Source: Bacteroides sp. M10
Lineage (GTDB): Bacteria; Bacteroidota; Bacteroidia; Bacteroidales; Bacteroidaceae
DNA: 64,000 nt
Assembly: GCF_014334015.1 (NCBI RefSeq)
Contig: NZ_CP060488.1
Location: 2,748,501-2,812,500, forward strand
Reading direction: 5' to 3'
A model generated the notes under the pieces. That model saw only the letters and a program-made list of their open reading frames with translations. It was not told the origin of the DNA and did no database searches. This document shows positions 37,280-46,041 of the stretch, piece after piece. The translations under genes were made by a program, and so were the position numbers. The first letter of the stretch is position 1. Each line of letters opens with the position of its first letter.

Positions 37280-37287
37280 TACATTTG
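37280..37287 (+). promoter_or_regulatory. -7 promoter element of the first lyase gene
   Basis: TACATTTG fits TAnnTTTG, 29 bases before the ATG at 37316. No good -33 box is visible, which fits a promoter that needs an activator such as the HTCS. Confidence 0.5.
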
Positions 37288-37315
37288 CCTACAGAAAAAA
37301 CAATTATTTGATATC

Positions 37316-39919
37316 ATGAGAAAAATAGTATTGATTTCATTTGTAATCTTATCTGCGGCTGTACAAATGACACATGCGCAAAAGCAGGCAGTCATCAAAC
37401 TGACGGAGACGACATTGATGCACGAAATGCGTGCCACTCCTTATCCCCTTGATAAAGCGGTGGTAAATGATCGCGCGGTTTCTTTTCAGTGGCCGCTTCG
37501 TTCGGATATGAATTCCCAAGATAGTCCGCTGGATGGATTCGAACACAAAGTAAAGAAGATAGATAAAACAAAGATTACCTATCGGTTACGTTATTCACAG
37601 GATGCCGGATTGAAGTCGGGAGTTGTTCAGGTGGAAACTCGCTGGCCGTTCTATAATCCGGAACAACCGCTTGCGCCGGGTGTATGGTACTGGCAGTTCG
37701 GTTATGTAGAAAACGGACAAGTGACATGGGGAAGCACACAGCAAGTCACCGTGGAAGATCGTCCGGGTAAATTCTGTCCGCCTTCATTGAAAACAGTGTT
37801 GGCGAAACTACCTGCTGACCATCCGCGCGTGTGGATCATGAAGAACGAATGGAAGGACTTTATAAATCACAGCAAACAAAAGGCAGAAAGACAATGGTAT
37901 CTTGAACGTGCAGATCAAGTACTTCAGACTCCAATGAAATCAGTGAAAGATATTAATGTCTCGCAGGTGAAGAATCTGAAGAACGAGATGCAGATAAATT
38001 CATACCTCACTCGTGAGAGCCGTCGCATCATCGATGCGGAAGAGGGCAATACTGAAGCACTTATACGGGCCTGGTTACTGACGCAGGATACTAAATATGC
38101 TGACGAAGCTATCAAACGGGTATTTATCATGGCCGACTGGGATGAAGATAAGAATGTGAAAGGCGATTTTAATGCTTCCAGCTTATTGTCTCTCTGCTCT
38201 ATGGCTTATGATTCTTTTTACGACCGGTTAAATACATCACAAAAGAAAGCATTACTGGAAGCCATCAAAAATAAAGGTGGTGAAATGTATGAGAACTTTA
38301 ATAATCGGATGGAGAACCATATTGCCGACAATCATGTGTGGCAGATGACACTTCGTATTCTTACAATGGCAGCATTCAGTGTGTATGGCGATTTGCCGGA
38401 AGCCAATACATGGGTAGACTATTGTTATAACGTCTGGTTGGCACGTTTTCCCGGATTGAACAAAGACGGTGGCTGGCATAATGGCGATTCTTACTTTACG
38501 GTCAACACCCGTACATTAGTCGAAGTGCCTTACTATTATAGCAAACTGACTGGCTATGACTTTTTTTCCGATCCTTGGTATCAGGGAAATATCATGTATA
38601 CCATCTTCCAGCAACCTCCTTTTTCCAAATCCGGAGGAAACGGAAGTTCACATCAGAATGTAGCACGGCCTAATAGTATTCGTATAAGATATTTAGATGC
38701 ACTGGCACGTCTTACCGGAAATACTTATGCCGCTGACTTTGTACGCCGTACATTGAAAGTGGAACCGGAATATATGAAGAAAGCCTTATTGAGTAAGCCC
38801 GGTGATCTTGCTTGGTTCCGTCTGCAATGTGATAAACCTCTGCCGGAGGGCGAAGGGCTGACAGCACTCCCCGCAGGATATGTGTTTCCCGCAACAGGGC
38901 TTGCCTCTTTCCAGACTAATTGGGATAGAGTGGGTGGAAATGCCATGTGGAGTTTCCGTTCTAGTCCTTATGGTTCTACCTCTCATGCACTTGCTAATCA
39001 AAATGCATTCAATACTTTCTACGGTGGGCAGCCATTGTTTTATAGTAGCGGTCATCATATTGAATTTACTGATGTACATAGTATGCTGTGCCACCGTGCC
39101 ACACGGGCTCACAATACTATTTTGGTGAACGGTATGGGACAGCGTATCGGGACGGAAGGATACGGGTGGATTCCCCGTTATTACGCTAGCGAGAAAATAG
39201 GTTATGTGTTGGGCGATGCTTCCAATGCTTATGGAAAAGTAATTTCACCGCTTTGGCTGACACGTGGCGAGCAGTCCGAAGTGCATTATACACCCGAAAA
39301 TGGTTGGGATGAAAATCATGTGAAGACTTTCCGTCGGCATATAGTTAATTTAGGCAAAACCGGTCTGATTTTTATTTATGACGAACTGGTGGCAGACGAA
39401 CCGGTGAACTGGAATTACCTGTTACATACAACAGCAAATCCTATGACAGTGAATAAATCGAATAATCGCTTTGTACATATTCAAGCCACGAATCGGGGAG
39501 GAGCATCGGACGCTTATCTTTTCTCTACCGGAACATTACAGACTGATACGACGAGCCGTTTTTTCTATCCGGCAGTCAACTGGCTACGTGCTGATGACAA
39601 AGGGGTGTTCAAGAAGTATCCTAATCACTGGCATTTCACCGCTACATCGGAAAAGGCACAAGTATATCGTTTTGCCACTATCATCAACACACATGCGCTG
39701 AAATATCCTGCCAAAGACCCCGAAATCCTGTCCGACGGACGTATCAAAGTGGGCGGATGGTTGATCAGTGTAAACCTGAAATCCGACGGTGCTCCTTCAT
39801 TCTTTATCCGCAGCACCCAAGAGAAGGTGAATATCACTTATAAAGGTGAAGCTACTGTCATCAATGAGGATGGGTATGAAACGGTAATGAGGGATACAGT
39901 GCCCGAACTGGAAATCTGA
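37316..39919 (+). CDS. Heparinase II/III-type polysaccharide lyase with N-terminal DUF4962-like region
   Basis: A secreted lyase of 867 residues that should cleave a uronic-acid polymer by beta-elimination. The signal peptide is MRKIVLISFVILSAAVQMTHA. An N-terminal Ig-like/DUF4962 region (PLAPGVWYWQFGYVENG) precedes an alpha-toroid with ENHIADNHVWQMTLRILTM and NGDSYFTVNTRTL. The C-terminal beta-sandwich holds HRATRAHNTILVNGMGQR. The Asn/His, Tyr and His of these motifs match the catalytic set of heparinase II/III-like folds. PL33 or a related family is my best guess. It is paralogous to the lyase at 43455. No lipobox, so probably periplasmic. Confidence 0.82.
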   Translation: MRKIVLISFVILSAAVQMTHAQKQAVIKLTETTLMHEMRATPYPLDKAVVNDRAVSFQWPLRSDMNSQDSPLDGFEHKVKKIDKTKITYRLRYSQDAGLKSGVVQVETRWPFYNPEQPLAPGVWYWQFGYVENGQVTWGSTQQVTVEDRPGKFCPPSLKTVLAKLPADHPRVWIMKNEWKDFINHSKQKAERQWYLERADQVLQTPMKSVKDINVSQVKNLKNEMQINSYLTRESRRIIDAEEGNTEALIRAWLLTQDTKYADEAIKRVFIMADWDEDKNVKGDFNASSLLSLCSMAYDSFYDRLNTSQKKALLEAIKNKGGEMYENFNNRMENHIADNHVWQMTLRILTMAAFSVYGDLPEANTWVDYCYNVWLARFPGLNKDGGWHNGDSYFTVNTRTLVEVPYYYSKLTGYDFFSDPWYQGNIMYTIFQQPPFSKSGGNGSSHQNVARPNSIRIRYLDALARLTGNTYAADFVRRTLKVEPEYMKKALLSKPGDLAWFRLQCDKPLPEGEGLTALPAGYVFPATGLASFQTNWDRVGGNAMWSFRSSPYGSTSHALANQNAFNTFYGGQPLFYSSGHHIEFTDVHSMLCHRATRAHNTILVNGMGQRIGTEGYGWIPRYYASEKIGYVLGDASNAYGKVISPLWLTRGEQSEVHYTPENGWDENHVKTFRRHIVNLGKTGLIFIYDELVADEPVNWNYLLHTTANPMTVNKSNNRFVHIQATNRGGASDAYLFSTGTLQTDTTSRFFYPAVNWLRADDKGVFKKYPNHWHFTATSEKAQVYRFATIINTHALKYPAKDPEILSDGRIKVGGWLISVNLKSDGAPSFFIRSTQEKVNITYKGEATVINEDGYETVMRDTVPELEI

Positions 39920-39944
39920 TAATGAACATGAAAGATATGGATAT

Positions 39945-40682
39945 ATGAGACACTCGACTTTTAATATGAGAACTATATGCTTGTTGGCTGTATTATCGGG
40001 CATAACTGTCTTGTCAGCACAGACTCCCGGTAAACCCCGTGTACAGACTTCGGCAGCTCCGGAGGAAACTACGGTTTACAAGTCCGGCGGAAAAAAGCAG
40101 GAAACAGCAGTTGCGACTTCTTCAAAAAAGGAGGAGGATAAACGCCAATCCGGCAAAGAGAATACAGGAAAGAAAGCGGCTGCCTTTGATGGTCAACGCT
40201 ATCTGGCACTGAAAACGAATGTAATATATGATGCTTGTGCTTTGCTGAACCTTGCCGTGGAAATGCAGGTGCATAAAAAGATCACGGTAGAGTTGCCATT
40301 GACTTGCAGTTTGTGGGACTTGGGAGATAAGCACGGCGTGCGTACGGTAGCATTGCAACCTGAAGCCCGCTGGTGGATAGGAAATGAGACAGGACGGGGA
40401 CACTTTGTCGGACTACACGCCCACGTGGCATGGTTTAACGTAAAGTGGAACGATGACCGTTATCAAGATACTGATCGTCCGCTGTTGGGAGCCGGAATAA
40501 GCTACGGTTACAAACTCCCTCTTTCCAAACACTGGGGAGCGGAATTTAATCTGGGAGTGGGATATGCCAACATGAAGTATAACACCTATTATAATGTAGA
40601 CAACGGCGCACTGTTGGATACGCGTGTCCGTCATTATTGGGGGATAACCCGTGTGGGAGCATCGTTGGTCTACCGCTTCTAA
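39945..40682 (+). CDS. DUF3575-like outer-membrane beta-barrel protein
   Basis: A 245-residue protein; a second ATG at 39966 gives a clean signal peptide (MRTICLLAVLSGITVLSAQ) and may be the true start. A Lys/Glu/Ser-rich linker (about residues 30-75) leads to a domain beginning YLALKTNVIYDACALLNLAVEMQ, then PEARWWIGNETGRGHFVGLH, ending in a strand with C-terminal Phe (GASLVYRF). This is the DUF3575 pattern seen in Bacteroides fimbria-type gene clusters, where it precedes fimbrillin-like lipoprotein genes as it does here. Outer-membrane location is inferred. It starts 25 bases after the lyase stop. Confidence 0.75.
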   Translation: MRHSTFNMRTICLLAVLSGITVLSAQTPGKPRVQTSAAPEETTVYKSGGKKQETAVATSSKKEEDKRQSGKENTGKKAAAFDGQRYLALKTNVIYDACALLNLAVEMQVHKKITVELPLTCSLWDLGDKHGVRTVALQPEARWWIGNETGRGHFVGLHAHVAWFNVKWNDDRYQDTDRPLLGAGISYGYKLPLSKHWGAEFNLGVGYANMKYNTYYNVDNGALLDTRVRHYWGITRVGASLVYRF

Positions 40683-40719
40683 CCTTAGATAGGAACATAC
40701 ATATAAATAAGATAACAAT

Positions 40720-41730
40720 ATGAGAAGAAATTTATATATACTGGCGCAGTGCACTTTCCTGTTGTTCATCACCCTGCTGGTGAATGGATGCAGCCTGCAC
40801 GAAGAACCGGAAATGACTCCCGAAGGAGAACTGGGAGTGGACCCGACAGCTGTAACACTCAACCTTAATCTGGCAATGAATCTAAGTTTGGCAGAAAGAG
40901 CACCGGTAACCATCACCCGTGCGTCGGAAACCAACTATCTGCGTCGTTTCATCGTAGAAGCCTATCTGGATAGACAGGTGGCGGCACGGCAAACGGTATA
41001 TGAAGAGGATTTTAACCGTGCCAGTCTGTCTGTTAGTATGAAGCTGCACGCCCGTAATTACCGCATCCTGGTGTGGGCCGATTATGTGAATGCGGAGACA
41101 CCGGAACAGGGACTTGTTTACGATGCCAAGAATCTGGCTTTTATCCTTCCTGCCGGAAAGTATATAGGGAATAGCCGCTATAAAGATGTTTTTGCTGCTT
41201 CTACTATGGCAGACCTGACTTCTTTCCGCAATCATTGGGGAGCTGAAACAAGTCTTGACGTTGAACTGTATCGCCCCGTAGCACGCTATGAGCTGGTGGC
41301 TAAAGATGTGGCTACGTTTCTCAATAAACTGTCCACAGGCGGACTGAAAGGTGAAAGTTTTACCGCTCGTGTGAAGTACAGTGATTATTTGCCTACCGGC
41401 TACAATTTGTGGGACGATGTACCCAAGAACTCGCTCATGTACATGGAATATAAAGTGGCCTTTGAACCCCCTGCCGATGGTACGAAAGAACTGATACTGG
41501 GATTCGACTATGTGTTGACCGATGCCGGAGAAACCGTTTCCATCCCTGTAGAGCTCGAAATCTTGAATGAGAAGAATGAAGTGCTGGCACGTACAGCTTT
41601 CCGTATTCCTTGTGAACGGGGCAAAAACACAACGGTACGCGGTAACTTCCTGACTTCCGATGCCAATGGAGGAATAGGGATCGACCCCGATTATGACGGT
41701 GATCTGGAGGTAGACCTTGGAGAATTATAA
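40720..41730 (+). CDS. Fimbrillin-like (DUF6562-type) lipoprotein
   Basis: A 336-residue lipoprotein with lipobox in FITLLVNGCSLHEEPEM. The mature part has an immunoglobulin-like first half (LRRFIVEAYLDRQVA, then MKLHARNYRILVWADYV) and a second half (VELYRPVARYELVAKDV, then LILGFDYVLTDAGETVSIPVELEIL), ending in an acidic segment GGIGIDPDYDGDLEVDLGEL. This matches the general pattern of Bacteroides Mfa/fimbrillin-related lipoproteins. It lies between DUF3575 and another fimbrillin-like gene inside the polysaccharide locus. It may be an assembly subunit or a glycan-binding protein. Confidence 0.65.
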   Translation: MRRNLYILAQCTFLLFITLLVNGCSLHEEPEMTPEGELGVDPTAVTLNLNLAMNLSLAERAPVTITRASETNYLRRFIVEAYLDRQVAARQTVYEEDFNRASLSVSMKLHARNYRILVWADYVNAETPEQGLVYDAKNLAFILPAGKYIGNSRYKDVFAASTMADLTSFRNHWGAETSLDVELYRPVARYELVAKDVATFLNKLSTGGLKGESFTARVKYSDYLPTGYNLWDDVPKNSLMYMEYKVAFEPPADGTKELILGFDYVLTDAGETVSIPVELEILNEKNEVLARTAFRIPCERGKNTTVRGNFLTSDANGGIGIDPDYDGDLEVDLGEL

Positions 41731-41778
41731 AATAGACAAATCAATTAAGAATTGCTTAACCATAAAACAATTAAGATC

Positions 41779-43329
41779 ATGAAAAAGAACTTATTTTATT
41801 CGCTAATGGCTTTGTTCGTAGTGCTTTTTGCATCCTGTGGACAAGAAGAAATCGTTTCGGACAACGGAACAGAAATCAATGCTCCTGTTACCATCTCTGT
41901 ACAGGCTCCTGTAAATAACGTCTTTAGCCGTGCGGTTACCATCCCTGACGGTTATACGATGCAATGTATCATGCAATTACTGAATGCTGATGGCGATAAG
42001 ATAGGCGATCAGGTAACTAAACCGGTTACAGACGGTAAGGTATCTTTCACTATTTCCGTAGATGAACAAAAAGAAGTGTCGAAAGCATTGTTCTGGGCTG
42101 AATACGTACCGGAAAGTGGTGCTGCTAATAAAGTATATAACACTGCTGATTTGAGAGCTGTAGGATATAATACTGCATCATTCGATTTGACAAATGATGC
42201 GTTGATGGCAGCCAGCGACGCTTTCTGCGGAAAATTGGAAACGATTGGCAATGCCAGTGTGACATTGAAGCGCCCGTTCGCTAATGTGAGCGTAAAACCG
42301 AAGAACCCGGAAGTAGCTGCGCAAGCTGATAAGCTGGAAATAACATACAACGCTTTGAGTGGATATGATATTTTAGAGGGTAAATGTACTGCTACGGCTC
42401 CTGTGACTTATACAAATGCAAGTTTTGCTTCTGCGGATGGCAATTGGTTCGCTAATTTCTTTTTTGCTCCTTCAAATGTAGGTAAATTTACAGAAGAAAT
42501 AACCATGGCATTGAGTGGCGGATATAGTAAAGAGATTAAAATACCGGCAAATACATTACCTTTGGATGCTAATATGCAGATTATGGCTAAATTTGAAATC
42601 GGAGATGGCAACTTTGACATTGAAGTAGGAGTGGATCCGGATTATGAAGCGTTGGAAATGAAGGTTGGTAGTTATATCAATGCAGAAGGTAGAGTGGTAC
42701 GTGATGCAGCAGATGCTGTCGGTATTGTTTTCAAAATGGAGGCTATCGGTAGTGATGTGCCGGCTAATTATCCTGTAGCACTTCAGGGCAAGACAATAGT
42801 CGGATATGCAGTAGCGATTGAGAATGTGGCGACTGGTCGTCAGACTCTTAATACGGAATTATTGACTACTTTGGCTGAAACAGCTGCAGGTATGACAAAT
42901 GGAACACAGACTACGGACGTCTTATTAACAGGTCTTGGAGATGTTGCGTTTAAAACAACTTATGAGAAATGGGTGGGAGAACATGCTCTTGCTAGTGAGA
43001 ATTTGAGTGCATGGTATATTCCTACATTGTCGCAATTGAGTGCGTTTATGGGTACATTGTTTACAATGAAAGAGGTGCCTGCTACTGGTAGTGAGGACTT
43101 TAAAAATATTCCGGAGTTTGAATTTGTCAATGGCAAAATGTTTGATAGAACACCGATTAATACAGTGAATTATGCTTCCAGTACCATCAATAACCAAAAT
43201 AATGTTTCTGGCGTACGTATTAATGTGACTGATGGTGCTGTAACTAATGCACAGGAGGCGGGTATCAGTGTTAAGGCAGCTCTTAATCAACAAGCTCTTT
43301 GCCGTCCAATGATTACGATTTTTAAATAG
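41779..43329 (+). CDS. Fimbrillin-like lipoprotein with C-terminal lectin-like domain
   Basis: 516 residues from ATG 41779; an upstream TTG at 41752 is less likely. The lipoprotein leader is MKKNLFYSLMALFVVLFASC. The N-terminal half parallels the preceding protein, including the closing motif IEVGVDPDYEALEM. The C-terminal ~200 residues start GIVFKMEAIGSD and include WYIPTLSQLSAFMGTLF and a final LCRPMITIFK, a pattern seen in DUF1566/FGE-like C-terminal domains of Bacteroides fimbrillin-type surface proteins. It is probably exposed on the surface and may bind glycan in place of a SusE-like protein. Function is inferred from context only. Confidence 0.65.
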   Translation: MKKNLFYSLMALFVVLFASCGQEEIVSDNGTEINAPVTISVQAPVNNVFSRAVTIPDGYTMQCIMQLLNADGDKIGDQVTKPVTDGKVSFTISVDEQKEVSKALFWAEYVPESGAANKVYNTADLRAVGYNTASFDLTNDALMAASDAFCGKLETIGNASVTLKRPFANVSVKPKNPEVAAQADKLEITYNALSGYDILEGKCTATAPVTYTNASFASADGNWFANFFFAPSNVGKFTEEITMALSGGYSKEIKIPANTLPLDANMQIMAKFEIGDGNFDIEVGVDPDYEALEMKVGSYINAEGRVVRDAADAVGIVFKMEAIGSDVPANYPVALQGKTIVGYAVAIENVATGRQTLNTELLTTLAETAAGMTNGTQTTDVLLTGLGDVAFKTTYEKWVGEHALASENLSAWYIPTLSQLSAFMGTLFTMKEVPATGSEDFKNIPEFEFVNGKMFDRTPINTVNYASSTINNQNNVSGVRINVTDGAVTNAQEAGISVKAALNQQALCRPMITIFK

Positions 43330-43363
43330 TCACTATTCGACCTTACTCAATAGAAATTCAAGG

Positions 43364-43388
43364 AAAGTGGGATCCCCCATCCCGCTTT
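43364..43388 (+). terminator. Hairpin between fimbrillin-like gene and second lyase
   Basis: AAAGTGGGAT (43364-43373) pairs with ATCCCGCTTT (43379-43388), one G-U, over a CCCCC loop. The T-tract is poor, so termination may be partial. This would make expression of the downstream lyase-susCD part lower or separately promoted. Confidence 0.5.
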
Positions 43389-43454
43389 ACCTTCTTCTTA
43401 CATTGAAACTTTTGAAAATAGCCCTCTAATCTTATACCTAGAAAAGAAAATAAT

Positions 43455-46001
43455 ATGCACACCACATTTCGCCTATCGGTTTTTCTTTTGTTCATGGTAC
43501 AGTTATTCTGTAGCTGTACATCTGACTCGCTGCCCGAACCGGACAGTACGCAGCCAGAGACGCCTGCCGGAATTCCCGATGCCTATCAGGATAAGATACG
43601 GACACAACCTTATCCCAAAGCAGATAATGAATTGTATCTGAATCCTGCTCCTCTTATTGTTCCTCAAGCCATGAAGACGGGCGAAAGACTGCAATTTTCC
43701 CTTTTACGTACTGAAGATTTCAGCAGTTCCGAAACGCTACTTTCCGAACCGCAGGAATGGTGTATGTATAATCTTCATCGTCGTTTGGAGGTCGGCACAT
43801 GGTATTGGCGCTTTCGTTCCACCAATCTTAATGGAACTACGCCCGGTGAATGGAGTGCTATCTATCGTTTCGAAGTAAAGAATGATACACCGGAATTTGT
43901 AACACCTCCTTTTCAGACATTCTTAGCAAATGCTCCCCGTCTGCATCCTCGTATTTACTGTTTTTTAGACGACCGTATCGGAGAGGCTCGTAACCGTGTC
44001 ACTTCACACCCTGAATATACAGAATTACAAAGTCGTGCTTCTCAGGCATTGAAAGCCGAATACACCGGAATGACTGATTTATATAGTCGTGCAGAAGAGC
44101 TCCGGCAACATGCCACTTATCTTTATCAGGCTTATCATCTGACTCAAAAAGAAATTTATGCCGAAAAGTTGCGTCAGCTTCTCGAAGCGTTGATTGTCGC
44201 TCCCCCTGCTGATGGACAACTTTTTACATCCAACTTTACTGCCAGCAACATCGCATGGTGTCTTGTTGCAGCCTACGATCTGCTTTATAATAACTTGTCT
44301 GCTTCCGATCGTACTGCTGCCGAAGAACTGATGATGCGTGTGGCACGTTACTATTACAAGGTAAATTGCGGTTTTCAGGAAAACCATCTCTTTGATAATC
44401 ATTTTTGGCAGCAGAATATGCGGATCCTTTTTCAAGTGGCTTTGTCGCTTTACGACAAACCGGCCTATTCTTCCGAAGTGCTGCCCATGATGGAGTATTA
44501 TTATGAATTGTGGACAGCCCGAGCTCCTGCCTCCGGCTTCAATCGTGACGGTATATGGCACAATGGCACCGGCTATTTCAGTGCCAATATATTGACTTTG
44601 GCGTATATGCCGTCTCTTCTTTCATTCATCAGTCAGTACGATTATCTATCGCATCCGTGGTATCAGAATGTCGGACGCTCGCTGGTTTATACTTGTCCGC
44701 CGGGATCGAAAAGCAATGGCTTTGGTGACAATAGTGAAAAGGGTAGTGAACCCAACCGTCTGGTTGCCGCCTTTGCTGATTATCTGGCGTGTGAAACGGG
44801 TGATTCCTATGCCGGATGGTATGCCGGAGAATGTCGGGAGCTGTTGCGTCGGGATTATGAATTGCGTCTTTACCGGATGTGTACCGAGCAGGATTACAAC
44901 ACAGCTTTTCCTGCCGGGGCTGATAAAATGGTGTGGTATAAAGATGCCGGTGAAGTAGCCATGCACAGTGCACCGGAAGATGTAGAAAAAGATCTTGCAC
45001 TCTCGTTCCGATCCAGTACATTCGGATCCGGCAGTCACACTACTGCCAGCCAGAATGCTTTTAATCTGTTGTATAAGGGTGTCGATGTGTATCGCAGTAC
45101 AGGCTATTATCAGAATTTCAGCGATGCTCACAATCTGATGTCCTATCGCCATACGAGGGCGCATAATTCACTGTTGGTAAACGGCATCGGGCAACCTTAT
45201 TCTACCGAAGGTTATGGCAGTGTGATGCGTGCTATGGGCGGACAGCATATCAGTTACTGTTTGGGAGATGCTTCACATGCTTACAGAAGTATCAGCAATG
45301 ACCCGATGTGGGTTGACTACTTCAAGCAGGCAGGTATTGAGCAGACGCCTGAAAATGGATTCGGTGCCACTCCGTTGACTAAATACCGTCGGCACGTGTT
45401 GATGCTTCATCCTCATACAGTAATAGTGTATGATGAATTGGAGGCATCGGAGGCTGTTCGCTGGGAGTGGCTGTTGCATAGTCCTACGGAATTTAAGATT
45501 GATGCGGTAAAGAAAACGTTGTCTACAGATAATAAGACCAAAGGATGGGTGGCTGTGACACAACTTTTTGGAGGACATGTTTTTACGCTGTCCCAAACGG
45601 ATCGTTTTGTAGTGCCGCCCGCCATCACCGGAGCAGAGTATCCCAACCAGTGGCACTTGACTGCACGGGTTGACGGTTGTTCTGCCACCCGTTTCCTGGC
45701 TATTATTCAGATAGGAGATGAGGCTGTTTCTATTATTAACCGTGACGGTGATACCTTTAACGTAGGCGACTGGACGATCAAAGCGGTTTTGGATGCTTCC
45801 AAGGCACCGGAACTGACAGTGAGTCATCGCACCGAACAAGCAGTATTTAGTTATGGAACAGACAATCCTGCGTTGAATGGCAATTTTTACTCTCGACAAT
45901 ATACGGGTTCCTCGTTGCTTTACGACGAGATAGACGGAGCTTATCAGGTGGTAGAAATGACCGACCGGAGTCCTATATCTACCCGGGTAGTAAATCAATG
46001 A
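43455..46001 (+). CDS. Second heparinase II/III-type polysaccharide lyase (lipoprotein)
   Basis: 848 residues, paralogous to the lyase at 37316, but with a lipobox leader (LLFMVQLFCSC), so probably surface- or membrane-anchored. The N-terminal DUF4962-like region (LEVGTWYWRFRSTNLNG) is followed by an alpha-toroid with ENHLFDNHFWQQNMRILFQ and NGTGYFSANILTL, and a beta-sandwich with RHTRAHNSLLVNGIGQP. The predicted catalytic His, Tyr and His positions are kept. An anchored enzyme plus a soluble paralogue suggests one cuts outside and one in the periplasm. It sits 40 bases before the susC start. Confidence 0.82.
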   Translation: MHTTFRLSVFLLFMVQLFCSCTSDSLPEPDSTQPETPAGIPDAYQDKIRTQPYPKADNELYLNPAPLIVPQAMKTGERLQFSLLRTEDFSSSETLLSEPQEWCMYNLHRRLEVGTWYWRFRSTNLNGTTPGEWSAIYRFEVKNDTPEFVTPPFQTFLANAPRLHPRIYCFLDDRIGEARNRVTSHPEYTELQSRASQALKAEYTGMTDLYSRAEELRQHATYLYQAYHLTQKEIYAEKLRQLLEALIVAPPADGQLFTSNFTASNIAWCLVAAYDLLYNNLSASDRTAAEELMMRVARYYYKVNCGFQENHLFDNHFWQQNMRILFQVALSLYDKPAYSSEVLPMMEYYYELWTARAPASGFNRDGIWHNGTGYFSANILTLAYMPSLLSFISQYDYLSHPWYQNVGRSLVYTCPPGSKSNGFGDNSEKGSEPNRLVAAFADYLACETGDSYAGWYAGECRELLRRDYELRLYRMCTEQDYNTAFPAGADKMVWYKDAGEVAMHSAPEDVEKDLALSFRSSTFGSGSHTTASQNAFNLLYKGVDVYRSTGYYQNFSDAHNLMSYRHTRAHNSLLVNGIGQPYSTEGYGSVMRAMGGQHISYCLGDASHAYRSISNDPMWVDYFKQAGIEQTPENGFGATPLTKYRRHVLMLHPHTVIVYDELEASEAVRWEWLLHSPTEFKIDAVKKTLSTDNKTKGWVAVTQLFGGHVFTLSQTDRFVVPPAITGAEYPNQWHLTARVDGCSATRFLAIIQIGDEAVSIINRDGDTFNVGDWTIKAVLDASKAPELTVSHRTEQAVFSYGTDNPALNGNFYSRQYTGSSLLYDEIDGAYQVVEMTDRSPISTRVVNQ

Positions 46002-46041
46002 TAAACAATGAAACATAGTGAATATAAATAACAAACAGAAT

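Larger units (their letters stand above)
36787..37315. other. Non-coding gap between HTCS and first lyase
   Basis: 529 bases without a supportable ORF. They hold a TTCACC...GGTGAA symmetric stretch (36808-36842), the 23-nt-period palindrome array (36921-37005) and, at the right end, the presumed lyase promoter. An HTCS binding site is likely somewhere here, but I cannot locate it. Confidence 0.5.
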
